Source: JBGCDD01 sp045105075 (lineage in GTDB: Bacteria > Pseudomonadota > Alphaproteobacteria > Rhodobacterales > Rhodobacteraceae). Taken from it: a DNA stretch of 41,721 bases. Below the pieces are notes generated by a model that searched no databases, was not told the DNA's origin, and was given only the letters and a program-made list of their open reading frames with translations. The position numbers and the translations under genes were made by a program. This document shows positions 32,230 to 40,006 of this stretch, in pieces (position 1 is the first letter of the stretch; each line of letters starts with the position of its first letter). Location: assembly GCA_045105075.1 (NCBI GenBank), contig JBGCDD010000049.1:1-41721 (forward strand), in the 5' to 3' direction.

Positions 32230-32722
32230 CCAAACCCGCCTTTTTCACCGCTTTGCGCAAATTGCGCTGCGTGCCCTCATCCGTTGCCACCAACAAACAG
32301 CGTAGATCCGAGGATCTTACGGCCGCGACAGCAATGTCAGCTGCCAAATCATGCGGAAACCCATAGGCCCCCGTCGAAATCGCCGGAAACGCAATGCTGC
32401 GCACCCCCAATTCTTCCGCAAGACGCAGACAATCACTATAACACTGCGCCAAAACCTCCGGTTCACCCAAATCCCCGCCATGCCAAACCGACCCAACCGT
32501 GTGGATCACGTGGCCCGCTGGCAATGCATAGCCTTTTGTGACCTTGGCCTCGCCCGGGGCGCAGCCGCCCAAAGTCCGACACTCGTCCCAAAACGCCTCC
32601 CCTGCCGCGGGATGGATCGCCCCATCCACACCGCCGCCGCCCAACAACGACCGGTTTGCCGCGTTCACACTCACATCCCCGTCCAGCGCGGTGATGTCCG
32701 ACACAACACTCTCAAATCCCAC
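32222..32722 (-). CDS. Macro-domain protein (ADP-ribose/O-acetyl-ADP-ribose hydrolase type)
   Basis: This is a 166-residue, single-domain MacroD-type protein. The ADP-ribose site reads VNAANRSLLGGGGVDGAIH, with VIHTVGSVWHGG and SIAFPAISTGAYGFPHDLAADIAV following. Such enzymes remove ADP-ribose or its acetyl ester. It lies inside the leucine operon between mccB and mccA and overlaps mccA by eight bases, an unusual place. No other ADP-ribosylation gene is nearby. Confidence 0.9.
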   Translation of the reverse strand: MGFESVVSDITALDGDVSVNAANRSLLGGGGVDGAIHPAAGEAFWDECRTLGGCAPGEAKVTKGYALPAGHVIHTVGSVWHGGDLGEPEVLAQCYSDCLRLAEELGVRSIAFPAISTGAYGFPHDLAADIAVAAVRSSDLRCLLVATDEGTQRNLRKAVKKAGLDV

Positions 32723-32736
32723 GCGCCGTTCCTTCC

Positions 32737-32850
32737 TTCATCTTTCCAGGTAAACTCCGGGGGTGTGGGGGCTGGCCCCCACTAAAAGCCGTGTTTGGGG
32801 GCTGGCCTCCACTTAAAACCGTGGGTGCAGGCCAACCCCCGGCCACACAA
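32737..32850 (-). repeat. Dispersed repeat, copy 3, with tandem GC-rich hairpin units
   Basis: The end at 32737-32760 matches the core of copies 1 and 2 (TTCATCTTTCCAG...AAACTCC on the plus strand). It adjoins GTGGGGGC-TG-GCCCCCAC (perfect 8-base arms, about 32765-32782). A related unit with GGGGGCTGGCCTCCAC and a third, decayed unit follow to about 32850. This fills the gap between mccB and the macro-domain gene. A 60-codon frame across it is just translated repeat. Confidence 0.7.
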
Positions 32851-34455
32851 TCACATCCGGAACAGGCCAAAGCGCGTCTCCTCGATGGGGGCATTCAACG
32901 CCGCCGACAGGCTCAACGACAACACATCCCGGCTCTTGCGGGGATCAATAACGCCGTCGTCCCACAGCCGCGCACTGGCATAAAGCGGATGCGACTGTTC
33001 CTCGAACATATCAATCGTGGGCTGTTTGAACGCCGCCTCTTCCTCGGATGACCAGGTGCCACCGCCGCGCTCGATGCCATCGCGTTTGACCGTGGCCAAA
33101 ACTCCGGCCGCCTGCGCACCCCCCATCACCGAAATCCGCGAGTTCGGCCAGCTCCACAAGAACCGAGGCGAATACGCCCGCCCCGACATGCCGTAGTTGC
33201 CCGCCCCGAACGAGCCGCCCACAAGCATGGTGATTTTCGGCACTGCCGTGGTCGCCACCGCCGTCACCATTTTGGCCCCGTGGCGCGCAATGCCTTCGTT
33301 TTCGTACTTCCGCCCAACCATGAACCCAGTGATATTTTGCAAAAACACCAGTGGGATACGCCGCTGCGAACAAAGCTCAACAAAATGCGCGCCCTTTTGC
33401 GCACTTTCCGAAAACAAAACCCCGTTGTTGGCAATAATCCCGATCGGGCAGCCCTTGAGATGGGCAAACCCGGTCACCAAAGTCTCGCCGAACCGAGGCT
33501 TAAACTCATCAAACCGGCTGCCATCGACCAACCGCGCAATCACTTCGCGAATGTCATAAGGCGTGCGCAGATCGCCCGGCACCACGCCAAGGATCTCTTC
33601 CGGGTCATAGGCCGGCTCTTCCGGGCTTTGCCAGTCGACCCCGGCAGGCTTGATGCGGTTCAATGTCTCCAAAGCGCGGCGCGCCAGAGCCAGCGCATGG
33701 CTGTCATCTTCCGCCAGATCATCGGCCACGCCCGACAGGCGCGTGTGCACATCGCCCCCGCCCAGATCCTCAGCCGACACCACCTCGCCGGTGGCCGCTT
33801 TTACCAACGGCGGGCCGGCCAAAAAGATCGTGCCCTGTTCCTTCACAATGATCGTCACATCCGACATCGCCGGAACGTAAGCCCCCCCGGCAGTACACGA
33901 GCCCATTACCACCGCGATCTGCGGGATCCCGCGCGCTGACATGTTCGCCTGATTGTAAAAAATCCGCCCAAAATGATCGCGGTCCGGAAACACCTCGTCT
34001 TGATTGGGCAAGTTCGCCCCGCCTGAATCCACCAGATAGACACAAGGCAACTGACACTCGGCTGCGATCTCTTGCGCGCGCAAGTGCTTCTTGACTGTCA
34101 TCGGGTAATACGTGCCGCCCTTAACGGTTGCGTCGTTGCAAATGACCATTACCTCGCGGCCATGCACCCGCCCGACACCGGCAATCACCCCGGCACAGGG
34201 CGCAGCGCCATCATACATGCCATGCGCCGCCGTCGCACCCACCTCCAGAAACGGCGAACCTGGGTCCAGCAAATTCGCCACCCGCTCGCGTGGCAACATC
34301 TTGCCCCGCGACACATGCCGCTCGCGCGACCGCGCGCCACCACCCAACGCCGCCGCCCCCGCCGCCTCGGAAATCTGCGCCAAAGCCGCCAGATGCGCGT
34401 CTCGATTGGCTTTGAAACTGTCAGACCCGGTCAGCGCAGAACTTGCCAATTTCAT
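32851..34455 (-). CDS. mccB: Methylcrotonoyl-CoA carboxylase, carboxyltransferase beta subunit
   Basis: The 534-residue carboxyltransferase transfers CO2 from biotin to 3-methylcrotonoyl-CoA. Characteristic blocks are YLVDSGGANLPNQDEVFPDRDHFGRIFYNQA, MGSCTAGGAYVPAMSD, LPNQ/GEVV loop, LLFLQNITGFMVG-like (VFLQNITGFMVGRKYE) and GNYGMSGRAYSPRFLW. The long N-terminus with SRERHVSRGKMLPRERV suits the MCC group. ATG 34455 is chosen by similarity. The frame open to 34536 adds 27 unconserved residues. First gene of the leucine operon. Confidence 0.94.
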   Translation of the reverse strand: MKLASSALTGSDSFKANRDAHLAALAQISEAAGAAALGGGARSRERHVSRGKMLPRERVANLLDPGSPFLEVGATAAHGMYDGAAPCAGVIAGVGRVHGREVMVICNDATVKGGTYYPMTVKKHLRAQEIAAECQLPCVYLVDSGGANLPNQDEVFPDRDHFGRIFYNQANMSARGIPQIAVVMGSCTAGGAYVPAMSDVTIIVKEQGTIFLAGPPLVKAATGEVVSAEDLGGGDVHTRLSGVADDLAEDDSHALALARRALETLNRIKPAGVDWQSPEEPAYDPEEILGVVPGDLRTPYDIREVIARLVDGSRFDEFKPRFGETLVTGFAHLKGCPIGIIANNGVLFSESAQKGAHFVELCSQRRIPLVFLQNITGFMVGRKYENEGIARHGAKMVTAVATTAVPKITMLVGGSFGAGNYGMSGRAYSPRFLWSWPNSRISVMGGAQAAGVLATVKRDGIERGGGTWSSEEEAAFKQPTIDMFEEQSHPLYASARLWDDGVIDPRKSRDVLSLSLSAALNAPIEETRFGLFRM

Positions 34456-34560
34456 CGTATTCTCTCCAATTTCAAAGCAGTCTGTTTCCAAATCACGGCT
34501 TGATCCAGATGGGTGATTGTGCGAAATACCGGCCACTCAAACACAGGCGATCCAAATGTT

Positions 34561-34649
34561 TTTCTTCGCAATTTCAAACGGCTGAAACCTAAATCCGTCG
34601 CCCTCAAACGGGACGGACGCTGTTTTTCCGCTTTGAATTTACGAAGAAA
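34561..34649. promoter_or_regulatory. Long imperfect inverted repeat in a divergent intergenic region
   Basis: Left arm 34561-34581 (starts TTTCTTCGCAATTTCAAA) is almost the complement of right arm 34628-34649 (ends TTTGAATTTACGAAGAAA). They differ at two positions plus one inserted base. The 46-base spacer contains a second stem, TCCGTC (34594-34599) / GACGGA (34612-34617). It lies between mccB (minus) and the next plus-strand gene, so it may be a structured leader, a small RNA or a double operator. The remaining bases from 34456 hold no gene. Confidence 0.6.
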
Positions 34650-34652
34650 GGT

Positions 34653-34667
34653 CCGCGCGCCGCGCGG
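34653..34667. promoter_or_regulatory. GC-only palindrome before the plus-strand unknown gene
   Basis: CCGCGCG-C-CGCGCGG is a perfect 7-base palindrome, nine bases before the ATG at 34677. It would hide the ribosome binding region in mRNA if it folds with a larger loop, or act as a protein site. Confidence 0.4.
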
Positions 34668-34676
34668 AAACATCCC

Positions 34677-35063
34677 ATGTACATCCGATTTGAATCGATG
34701 GTGCGCGACCGCTGGTCTCGCGCGCATCTCGGCGTGTTCTGCGCCGCTTACGAGCTGCTTTACGAGCGACCTGACCTGGAAGGGCACTGGCAATTTGACG
34801 AAATGCACCGGCTTCTGGATTGGTTCAACGCGCACCTGAGACACCCGCGCAATATGATCTATCGCCCAGGGCGCAAAGGCGAAGTCAGCGGCGTGTGCTG
34901 GTTTCACCACCGCGCCCGTCGGCATGTGTCGCAAGCGCGTTACATGGCGTGGCTGGTCAGCGATCTGGGAGTACCGATACAAGTGCGCCGCACAACGCAG
35001 CCGGGGCGCATTTTGTGGTCGAGCAACCTGCAAATCGTGGCGTCGCCGCACCTGGCCCGGTGA
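34677..35063 (+). CDS. Conserved-looking protein of unknown function
   Basis: This 128-residue soluble protein starts MYIRFESMVRDRWSRAHLGVF and contains ERPDLEGHWQFDEMHRLLDWFNAHL. It goes on to VCWFHHRARRHVSQARYMAWLVSDLGVPIQVRRTTQPGRI. The composition (Arg, Trp, His) is compatible with a nucleic-acid-binding or enzyme scaffold, but I recognise no domain. It converges on the zinc-ribbon gene, with five bases between their stops. The frame is real rather than its antisense because the protein composition is normal and its antisense frame is Arg/Ala-rich. Confidence 0.65.
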   Translation: MYIRFESMVRDRWSRAHLGVFCAAYELLYERPDLEGHWQFDEMHRLLDWFNAHLRHPRNMIYRPGRKGEVSGVCWFHHRARRHVSQARYMAWLVSDLGVPIQVRRTTQPGRILWSSNLQIVASPHLAR

Positions 35064-35068
35064 CGGCC

Positions 35069-35449
35069 TCACGGCGCAACCTCGACCTGGCGCAAGCGTG
35101 TGCACAGGGTCACGCTGGGATACACAAACACGCCCATCACGATCACAAAAGCGGCGAAGTTGCTCTTTTCCTGGCCCAAAGGCGAGGTGAAGAGCAACAT
35201 TTCGAACTGAGTAACCAGCGCGAAACCAAGGATGGCGGCGGCAAAGAACACGAATAAACACAGCGCCGCCATCCGCCATTTGCGCGCATCCGACAAACGC
35301 AGCGCGATCCCACACCCGACACAAGGCGTGCTTGCCAAGGCGCCAAAAATCGACGCGCGGTGCGGATTGGTGCGCCACAGCTTGCCTGCATGCTGGAATG
35401 CGTCGCATCTTGGACAGCGAAAACTACTCAGGATCGAAGACGGCCCCAT
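35069..35449 (-). CDS. Zinc-ribbon membrane protein of unknown function
   Basis: The 126-residue protein has two CxxC pairs at the N-terminus (RCPRCDAF and PCVGCGIAL), spaced about 30 residues, a treble-clef-like zinc ribbon. Two membrane helices follow (MAALCLFVFFAAAILGFALV and FAAFVIVMGVFVYPSVTL). Such proteins are often named DUF983-like, but I do not claim that family. It lies directly after the LprI-like gene and is probably in the ivd transcript. Confidence 0.7.
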   Translation of the reverse strand: MGPSSILSSFRCPRCDAFQHAGKLWRTNPHRASIFGALASTPCVGCGIALRLSDARKWRMAALCLFVFFAAAILGFALVTQFEMLLFTSPLGQEKSNFAAFVIVMGVFVYPSVTLCTRLRQVEVAP

Positions 35450-35452
35450 GCT

Positions 35453-35959
35453 TTACCCACCCGCCCCAAAGCGGCCCACGACCAAAGCTTGCCGGGCGGT
35501 GTGCTCCATCAGACAGGTCAACGTGGCCGGACCGCCGCCAGTGCCGCCGCCCCATTGCACGCGGGCAAAATCACAAGACGCATCGCGAAACGGAATCCAG
35601 GCGCGCTGCATCGCGCGCAGCGCGTCCTCAAGGGTTTGCCCCACGGCGCCATACTGCGACTGCTCTTGGTCAAACTGACGGGCGCGGCTCAGGGCGGATT
35701 GGTAGTAACTGTTCAACAAGCCATCCCAAAACGTCAACTCCCGGTCCAGACAGCCCGACATTGCCGCCGTGCTTTGCCCGCCCGGGGTCGCCGACATGCA
35801 GACGCGCGCGGATTGGCCCGCGCAGCTTTCTTGTTGGCGCGCATCACTTGCCTGGCCCAAACAGCTGCGCGTGGCCTGATCAGAATAGATCAGATCCTGC
35901 GCGGCAACCGGATTTGGCGCGGCAAGGACCAGACCTGCGATCAACGCCCAAACCTTCAT
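35453..35959 (-). CDS. LprI-like (DUF1311) exported protein
   Basis: The 168-residue product has a signal peptide (MKVWALIAGLVLAAPNPVAA-QDL). Its mature part has cysteines in RSCLGQ, ESCAGQ, RVCMSA, SGCLDRELTFWDGLLNSYYQ, SCDFARVQ and TCLMEHTARQA, and the D.EL...N..Y.......R....QRAWI.FRD..C arrangement typical of lysozyme-inhibitor LprI family (DUF1311). Periplasmic, multiple disulfides likely. Its ATG overlaps the ivd stop (ATGA). A lysozyme-inhibitor role is uncertain. Confidence 0.8.
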   Translation of the reverse strand: MKVWALIAGLVLAAPNPVAAQDLIYSDQATRSCLGQASDARQQESCAGQSARVCMSATPGGQSTAAMSGCLDRELTFWDGLLNSYYQSALSRARQFDQEQSQYGAVGQTLEDALRAMQRAWIPFRDASCDFARVQWGGGTGGGPATLTCLMEHTARQALVVGRFGAGG

Positions 35960-37119
35960 GCCATCGATGCCATTAGCTCGCGCCCCACCAGCATGCGGCG
36001 AATTTCCGAGGTGCCCGCGCCGATCTCCATCAGTTTGGCATCCCGGAAAATCCGCGCCACCGGCGCGTCGTTCAAGAACCCGGCCCCGCCCATCGCCTGC
36101 ACCGCTTGATGCGCCTGGCTCATCGCGGCCTCGGAGGCATAAAGACAGCAGGCGGCGGCATCCTGGCGGGTTACATCGCCCCGGTCGCAAGCCTTGGCGA
36201 CCTCGTAAACATAAGCGCGCGCTGAATTCATCGCCGTGTACATATCGGCGATCTTGCCCTGCATCAGCTGGAAGCTTCCGATCGGCTGACCAAACTGTTT
36301 ACGCTCGGCCAAGTAGGGCATGATTTCATCCATACAGGACGCCATGATGCCAGTGCCGATGCCCGCGAGCACGACGCGTTCGTAATCCAGCCCCGACATC
36401 AACACAGCCACACCGCGCCCCTCTTCGCCAAGCACATTTTCGAACGGCACTTCGACGTCCTCAAAAATCAGCTCGGCGGTGTTGGATCCGCGCATGCCCA
36501 GCTTGTCAAAATGCGGGCTAGTGGAGAACCCAGTCATTTCCTTTTCGATCAGAAAGGCGGTGATCCCCTTCGAGCCCGCATCCGGATCGGTCTTGGCATA
36601 GACCACCAACGTGCTGGCATCGGGCCCATTGGTGATCCAGTATTTGTTGCCGTTCAACCGGTAGTGATCATTGCGTTTTTCCGCGCGCAGAGACATCGAG
36701 ACCACGTCAGATCCTGCCCCCGCTTCGGACATCGCCAACGCCCCCACATGTTCCCCTGAAACCAGCTTTGGTAGATATTTTTCCCGTTGCTCAGGCGTGC
36801 CATTCAGCTTGATCTGGTTCACACACAGGTTGGAATGCGCACCGTAGGACAGCGACACCGAGGCACTGGCCCGCGCCACCTCTTCAACTGCGACGGTGTG
36901 GGCCAGATAAGACATACCCGCACCGCCATAAGCTTCATCCACTGTGATGCCCAAGAGGCCAAGGTCCCCCATTTCGCGCCATAGCGGCGCAGGAAAACTG
37001 TTGGAACTGTCCACTTCAGCCGCGATTGGGCGTACCCGATCTTGGGACCAACGATGCACCATTTCGCGCAATGCATTGACGTCTTCCCCCAGATCAAACT
37101 GCATCGAGGCACTGAACAT
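35956..37119 (-). CDS. ivd: Isovaleryl-CoA dehydrogenase
   Basis: The 387-residue acyl-CoA dehydrogenase catalyses the FAD-dependent first dehydrogenation of leucine breakdown (isovaleryl-CoA to 3-methylcrotonoyl-CoA). Blocks are ALAMSEAGAGSDVVSM, KYWITNGPDA, FDKLGMRGSNTAEL and GLDYERVVLAG, whose Glu occupies the position of the catalytic base in isovaleryl-CoA dehydrogenases, and EIGAGTSEIRRMLVGREL at the end. The ATG at 37119 follows GGGGAAAAG. The extended frame to 37260 is not coding. Confidence 0.93.
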   Translation of the reverse strand: MFSASMQFDLGEDVNALREMVHRWSQDRVRPIAAEVDSSNSFPAPLWREMGDLGLLGITVDEAYGGAGMSYLAHTVAVEEVARASASVSLSYGAHSNLCVNQIKLNGTPEQREKYLPKLVSGEHVGALAMSEAGAGSDVVSMSLRAEKRNDHYRLNGNKYWITNGPDASTLVVYAKTDPDAGSKGITAFLIEKEMTGFSTSPHFDKLGMRGSNTAELIFEDVEVPFENVLGEEGRGVAVLMSGLDYERVVLAGIGTGIMASCMDEIMPYLAERKQFGQPIGSFQLMQGKIADMYTAMNSARAYVYEVAKACDRGDVTRQDAAACCLYASEAAMSQAHQAVQAMGGAGFLNDAPVARIFRDAKLMEIGAGTSEIRRMLVGRELMASMA

Positions 37120-37170
37120 GGACTTTTCCCCTGTATTTGGGCCATGCTTGGGCCCTAGCTCTGCAATATA

Positions 37171-37184
37171 TGAACAAGCGTTCA
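37171..37184. promoter_or_regulatory. Palindromic operator upstream of ivd
   Basis: TGAACAAGCGTTCA (TGAAC-N4-GTTCA) lies about 50 bases before the ivd start and is followed on the minus strand by AT-rich bases. The symmetry suits a TetR-family repressor of acyl-CoA catabolism. No regulator gene is in the window and no second copy was seen before mccB. Confidence 0.5.
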
Positions 37185-37261
37185 ATAAACTGATACCAGT
37201 CTGCTTAATCTGCGTCAATGATAGGCTGTGCGGACCACAAAGGGGCGCCAAACAAAACATG

Positions 37262-37370
37262 GTGTGCGCCGAAGGCGCTCAATTTGGTAAGAGTTGCGCC
37301 GCCTATGGCGTCGCCGCGTGCGGGGGCTCTGCCCCCGCGCCCCCGGGATATTTACGGCAAGAGGAAAGGT
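37262..37370 (+). repeat. Dispersed multi-hairpin repeat, copy 4
   Basis: Three stems follow each other: GCGCC-GAA-GGCGC (37266-37278), CGCC-TAT-GGCG (about 37310), and GCGGGGGC-TCT-GCCCCCGC (37320-37338). Then comes CCCCCGGGATATTTACGGCAAGAGGAAA, the same tail type (CCCCCGG..T...GGAAA) as the other copies. It lies between the aminotransferase stop and ivd, in reverse orientation to both. The strong GC stem could end transcription. Confidence 0.7.
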
Positions 37371-37380
37371 CCGTTTGGGC

Positions 37381-38571
37381 TCAGCTTTGGAATACGGATC
37401 CAACTTCACTGCGCAAGATCCGGGCGATTTGGGCGCAGTCCTGTAGTGAAAATGTCAGCGGCACGCGCATATCAAGCAAACCGGCCAAGATGCGGTCACT
37501 TTGCGGCAAGCTTGGACTGGGGGCGTAACGCCAGCTGTCGTAGCGGCTGGTGAAGGCGACAGGTTCAGGCGCGCCGAACCATTTTAGTTCGACGCCTCGT
37601 GCAGCACAGCGTACCACCACATCCCGCATTTTGTCTTCGCCCCACTGCAGAAGCAGCACTTGAAAAGAAGACCCAACATAGGTTTCTTCGGGCGCGCGTT
37701 CCACAATGGTCAACCCTGGCGTGCCACGCAGACCGGTTTCAAGAGTTTGGTAACGGGCGTTCCAGCGCGCAACCTGGGTGTTCAGGTCACGCAATTGTGG
37801 GCGCAGGATTGCGGCGCGCAGGTTGTCCATCCGCCCGGAAATATTGGGGGTGATGTATTTGACTTTGTCGAACGCGTCCGGACCCGGCGCGGCTTTGTGA
37901 CGGCCATAGAGCATGTAGGAGCCCGACAGCATCACCGCACGCGCCGCCAGATCTTCGTCATCAGTGACCAGAAAACCGCCTTCGCCCGAATTCACATGTT
38001 TATAGGTTTGGCACGAATAGCACCCGACCGCGCCGTGGCGCCCGGACGGCACGCCGTTCCAGGCCGCTCCCATCGTGTGCGCGCAGTCTTCGATCACACG
38101 CACGTCAGCGTCCTCACAAATCTGCATCAGGCGGTCCATGTCGCAGATGTGCCCGCGCATGTGGCTAAGCAGCAGAACATCGGCCTGATCCGCTTTGGCG
38201 GCCAGATCGTCCAGATCAATGGTTAGCGCCTCGGTCACCCCAACAAAGATTGGGCGCGCGCCCACCGCCGCGATTGCACCCGGTACCGGCGCCAGCGTGA
38301 AAGCATTGGACAACACCGTATCCCCCGGACCAACCCCGAGCGCACGCAGGGCCGTGGCCATCGCATAGCCACCCGACGCCACCGCCACACAGTACCGCGC
38401 GCCCAACAGGTCGGCAAAATCCTGTTCCAACAGCGCCGTCTCATCGACCTCGCCCTCGGCCACATTATAGCGGTGCAGCCGCCCATGTTGCAGCACGGCC
38501 ATTGCCGCATCGATCCCCTCTTGAGGGATGGGTTCTTGCTGGGTGAAGCTGCCGGTGAAAATATCGCTCAT
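37381..38571 (-). CDS. DegT/DnrJ/EryC1/StrS-family aminotransferase
   Basis: The 396-residue PLP enzyme belongs to the sugar-aminotransferase-like fold type I group. The Schiff-base lysine is probably K191 in YSCQTYKHVNSGEGG. D162 in VIEDCAH faces the pyridine ring. ASGGYAMATALRALGVGPGD and SNAFTLAPVPGAI mark the cofactor pocket. It starts at ATG 38571 (MSDIFTGSFTQQEP). The substrate is unclear. No sugar-nucleotide genes are nearby except glmU. Divergent from the MmgE/PrpD gene, with about 100 bases between. Confidence 0.85.
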   Translation of the reverse strand: MSDIFTGSFTQQEPIPQEGIDAAMAVLQHGRLHRYNVAEGEVDETALLEQDFADLLGARYCVAVASGGYAMATALRALGVGPGDTVLSNAFTLAPVPGAIAAVGARPIFVGVTEALTIDLDDLAAKADQADVLLLSHMRGHICDMDRLMQICEDADVRVIEDCAHTMGAAWNGVPSGRHGAVGCYSCQTYKHVNSGEGGFLVTDDEDLAARAVMLSGSYMLYGRHKAAPGPDAFDKVKYITPNISGRMDNLRAAILRPQLRDLNTQVARWNARYQTLETGLRGTPGLTIVERAPEETYVGSSFQVLLLQWGEDKMRDVVVRCAARGVELKWFGAPEPVAFTSRYDSWRYAPSPSLPQSDRILAGLLDMRVPLTFSLQDCAQIARILRSEVGSVFQS

Positions 38572-38674
38572 GGGCTGTTTGTGCGGCTGCTTTTGCACCC
38601 GGTCAAGCCCTTGCCCGGTGCCGAAACGTCGCAAACAGAACAGAACCGCCCCAATCCGGGCCTACCTTTGCCGA

Positions 38675-40006
38675 ATGGACCCTGTTGATTTTATCCACGC
38701 CCTTCGCTGGAGCGACCTGCCCGCCGCGATCCGGCGCCAAAGCGAATTGTGCGTGCTCGACCTGATTGGCGTGGCCGCAGGTGCGCATGATCTGGATTTG
38801 TCGCGCATCATCCGCGATCACGCCGCCGACACGTTTGGCGGCAGCCAGGCGCTGATGTTTGACGGACGCGCCGCCAGCCCCGCCGGTGTGGCGTTGGCCG
38901 CGGGCATGAGCATTGACGCGTTGGACGGCCATGACGGTTACAATCCGGCCAAGGGGCACATTGGCTGTCCGCTGTTCCCGGCGGCGTTGACGCTGGGCAT
39001 GCAAGCCGGGGTGAGCGGCGCGGATTTTCTGGCCGCCATTGTGCTCGGCTATGAGTTTGGCGCCCGCGCTGCCGTGGCGCAACATGCCAGCGTGCCCGAT
39101 TATCACACCTCGGGCAGTTGGGGCGCGGTGACCGCCGCCGCTGCCGGCGCGCGCCTGTTGCAGCTGCCGCCAGATCAAACCCGTCACGCACTGGGGATCG
39201 CCGAATATCACGGACCCCGCAGCCAGATGATGCGCTGCATTGACCACCCCACCATGCTGAAAGACGGCGCGGGATGGGGCGCGATGACCGGCGTGTCTGC
39301 CACGTTGATGGCGCAAAGAGGCTTCACCGGCGCACCTGCGATCACCGTAGAACAACAATCCGAGCACTGGGGCGGCCTCGGCAGCCGCTGGCTGATTCTC
39401 GAGCAATATTTCAAACCCTACCCGGTGTGCCGCTGGGCGCAGGCGCCGATCGAGGGCGTTTTGCAGTTGCGACGCGCGCACAACCTGACCGCCGACATGG
39501 TCGATCACATCGAAGTTCACAGCTTTGACGAAGCCGTCGCGCTGGCCACCTCGCGCCCGCAAACCCCTGAAGAAGCGCAATATTCCACGTCTTTTCCTTG
39601 CGCCATCGCGCTGCTACATGGCACGATCACGCCTGCTGATCTGTGTGGTGACGCCCTGCACGACCCTGACATCCTGCGTCTGTCCACCGGGCTGGTGATG
39701 CGCGCCGACGCTGAATGCAGTGCCAGTTTCCCGGCCGAGCGCCATGCCCGTGTGACGCTGCACCTGAAGGACGGGCGCACCCTGGAAACCGGCACGATGA
39801 GCCCGCTTTGGGATCACCGCACGCCGCCAACCGAGGCCGAGCTGCGCGCCAAATACCACGCTCTGGCCGATCCGGTTTTGGGCGAGGCGCACGCCAACGC
39901 GATTGAAACCGCGCTGGCCGATCTGGCCGACACCCCGCTTAGCGTGCTGGGGGATCTGCTGTTTCAGCCGATCAATTCGGAAACAATCCTGGGCAAGTCG
40001 GCGTAA
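38675..40006 (+). CDS. MmgE/PrpD family protein
   Basis: This 443-residue cytoplasmic protein belongs to the family of 2-methylcitrate dehydratase and related dehydratases. The all-helical half includes LCVLDLIGVAAGAHD and DALDGHDGYNPAKGHIG (in this family the acidic loop). The second half is HSFDEAVALATSRPQTPEEAQYSTSFPCAIALLHG. ATG 38675 is selected by similarity. The frame opens 49 codons earlier with no similarity. Substrate unknown, since no methylcitrate synthase or lyase is near. Confidence 0.88.
   Translation: MDPVDFIHALRWSDLPAAIRRQSELCVLDLIGVAAGAHDLDLSRIIRDHAADTFGGSQALMFDGRAASPAGVALAAGMSIDALDGHDGYNPAKGHIGCPLFPAALTLGMQAGVSGADFLAAIVLGYEFGARAAVAQHASVPDYHTSGSWGAVTAAAAGARLLQLPPDQTRHALGIAEYHGPRSQMMRCIDHPTMLKDGAGWGAMTGVSATLMAQRGFTGAPAITVEQQSEHWGGLGSRWLILEQYFKPYPVCRWAQAPIEGVLQLRRAHNLTADMVDHIEVHSFDEAVALATSRPQTPEEAQYSTSFPCAIALLHGTITPADLCGDALHDPDILRLSTGLVMRADAECSASFPAERHARVTLHLKDGRTLETGTMSPLWDHRTPPTEAELRAKYHALADPVLGEAHANAIETALADLADTPLSVLGDLLFQPINSETILGKSA

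Noticed and set aside
32737..32850. CRISPR array in the tandem units
   Set aside because: Units are imperfect, lack regular unique spacers, and contain GC hairpins of the dispersed repeat family.
32712..32894. 60-codon frame between the macro-domain gene and mccB
   Set aside because: It is translated dispersed repeat (SGGQPP units), not a gene.
34452..35408. 318-codon minus-strand frame overlapping the orphan plus gene and the zinc-ribbon gene
   Set aside because: It covers parts of two better-supported genes in another frame and its composition is Arg/Ala/His-rich.
38603..39580. 325-codon minus-strand frame across the PrpD gene
   Set aside because: Antisense of a strong gene in G+C-rich DNA; Gly/Arg/His-rich with no family resemblance.
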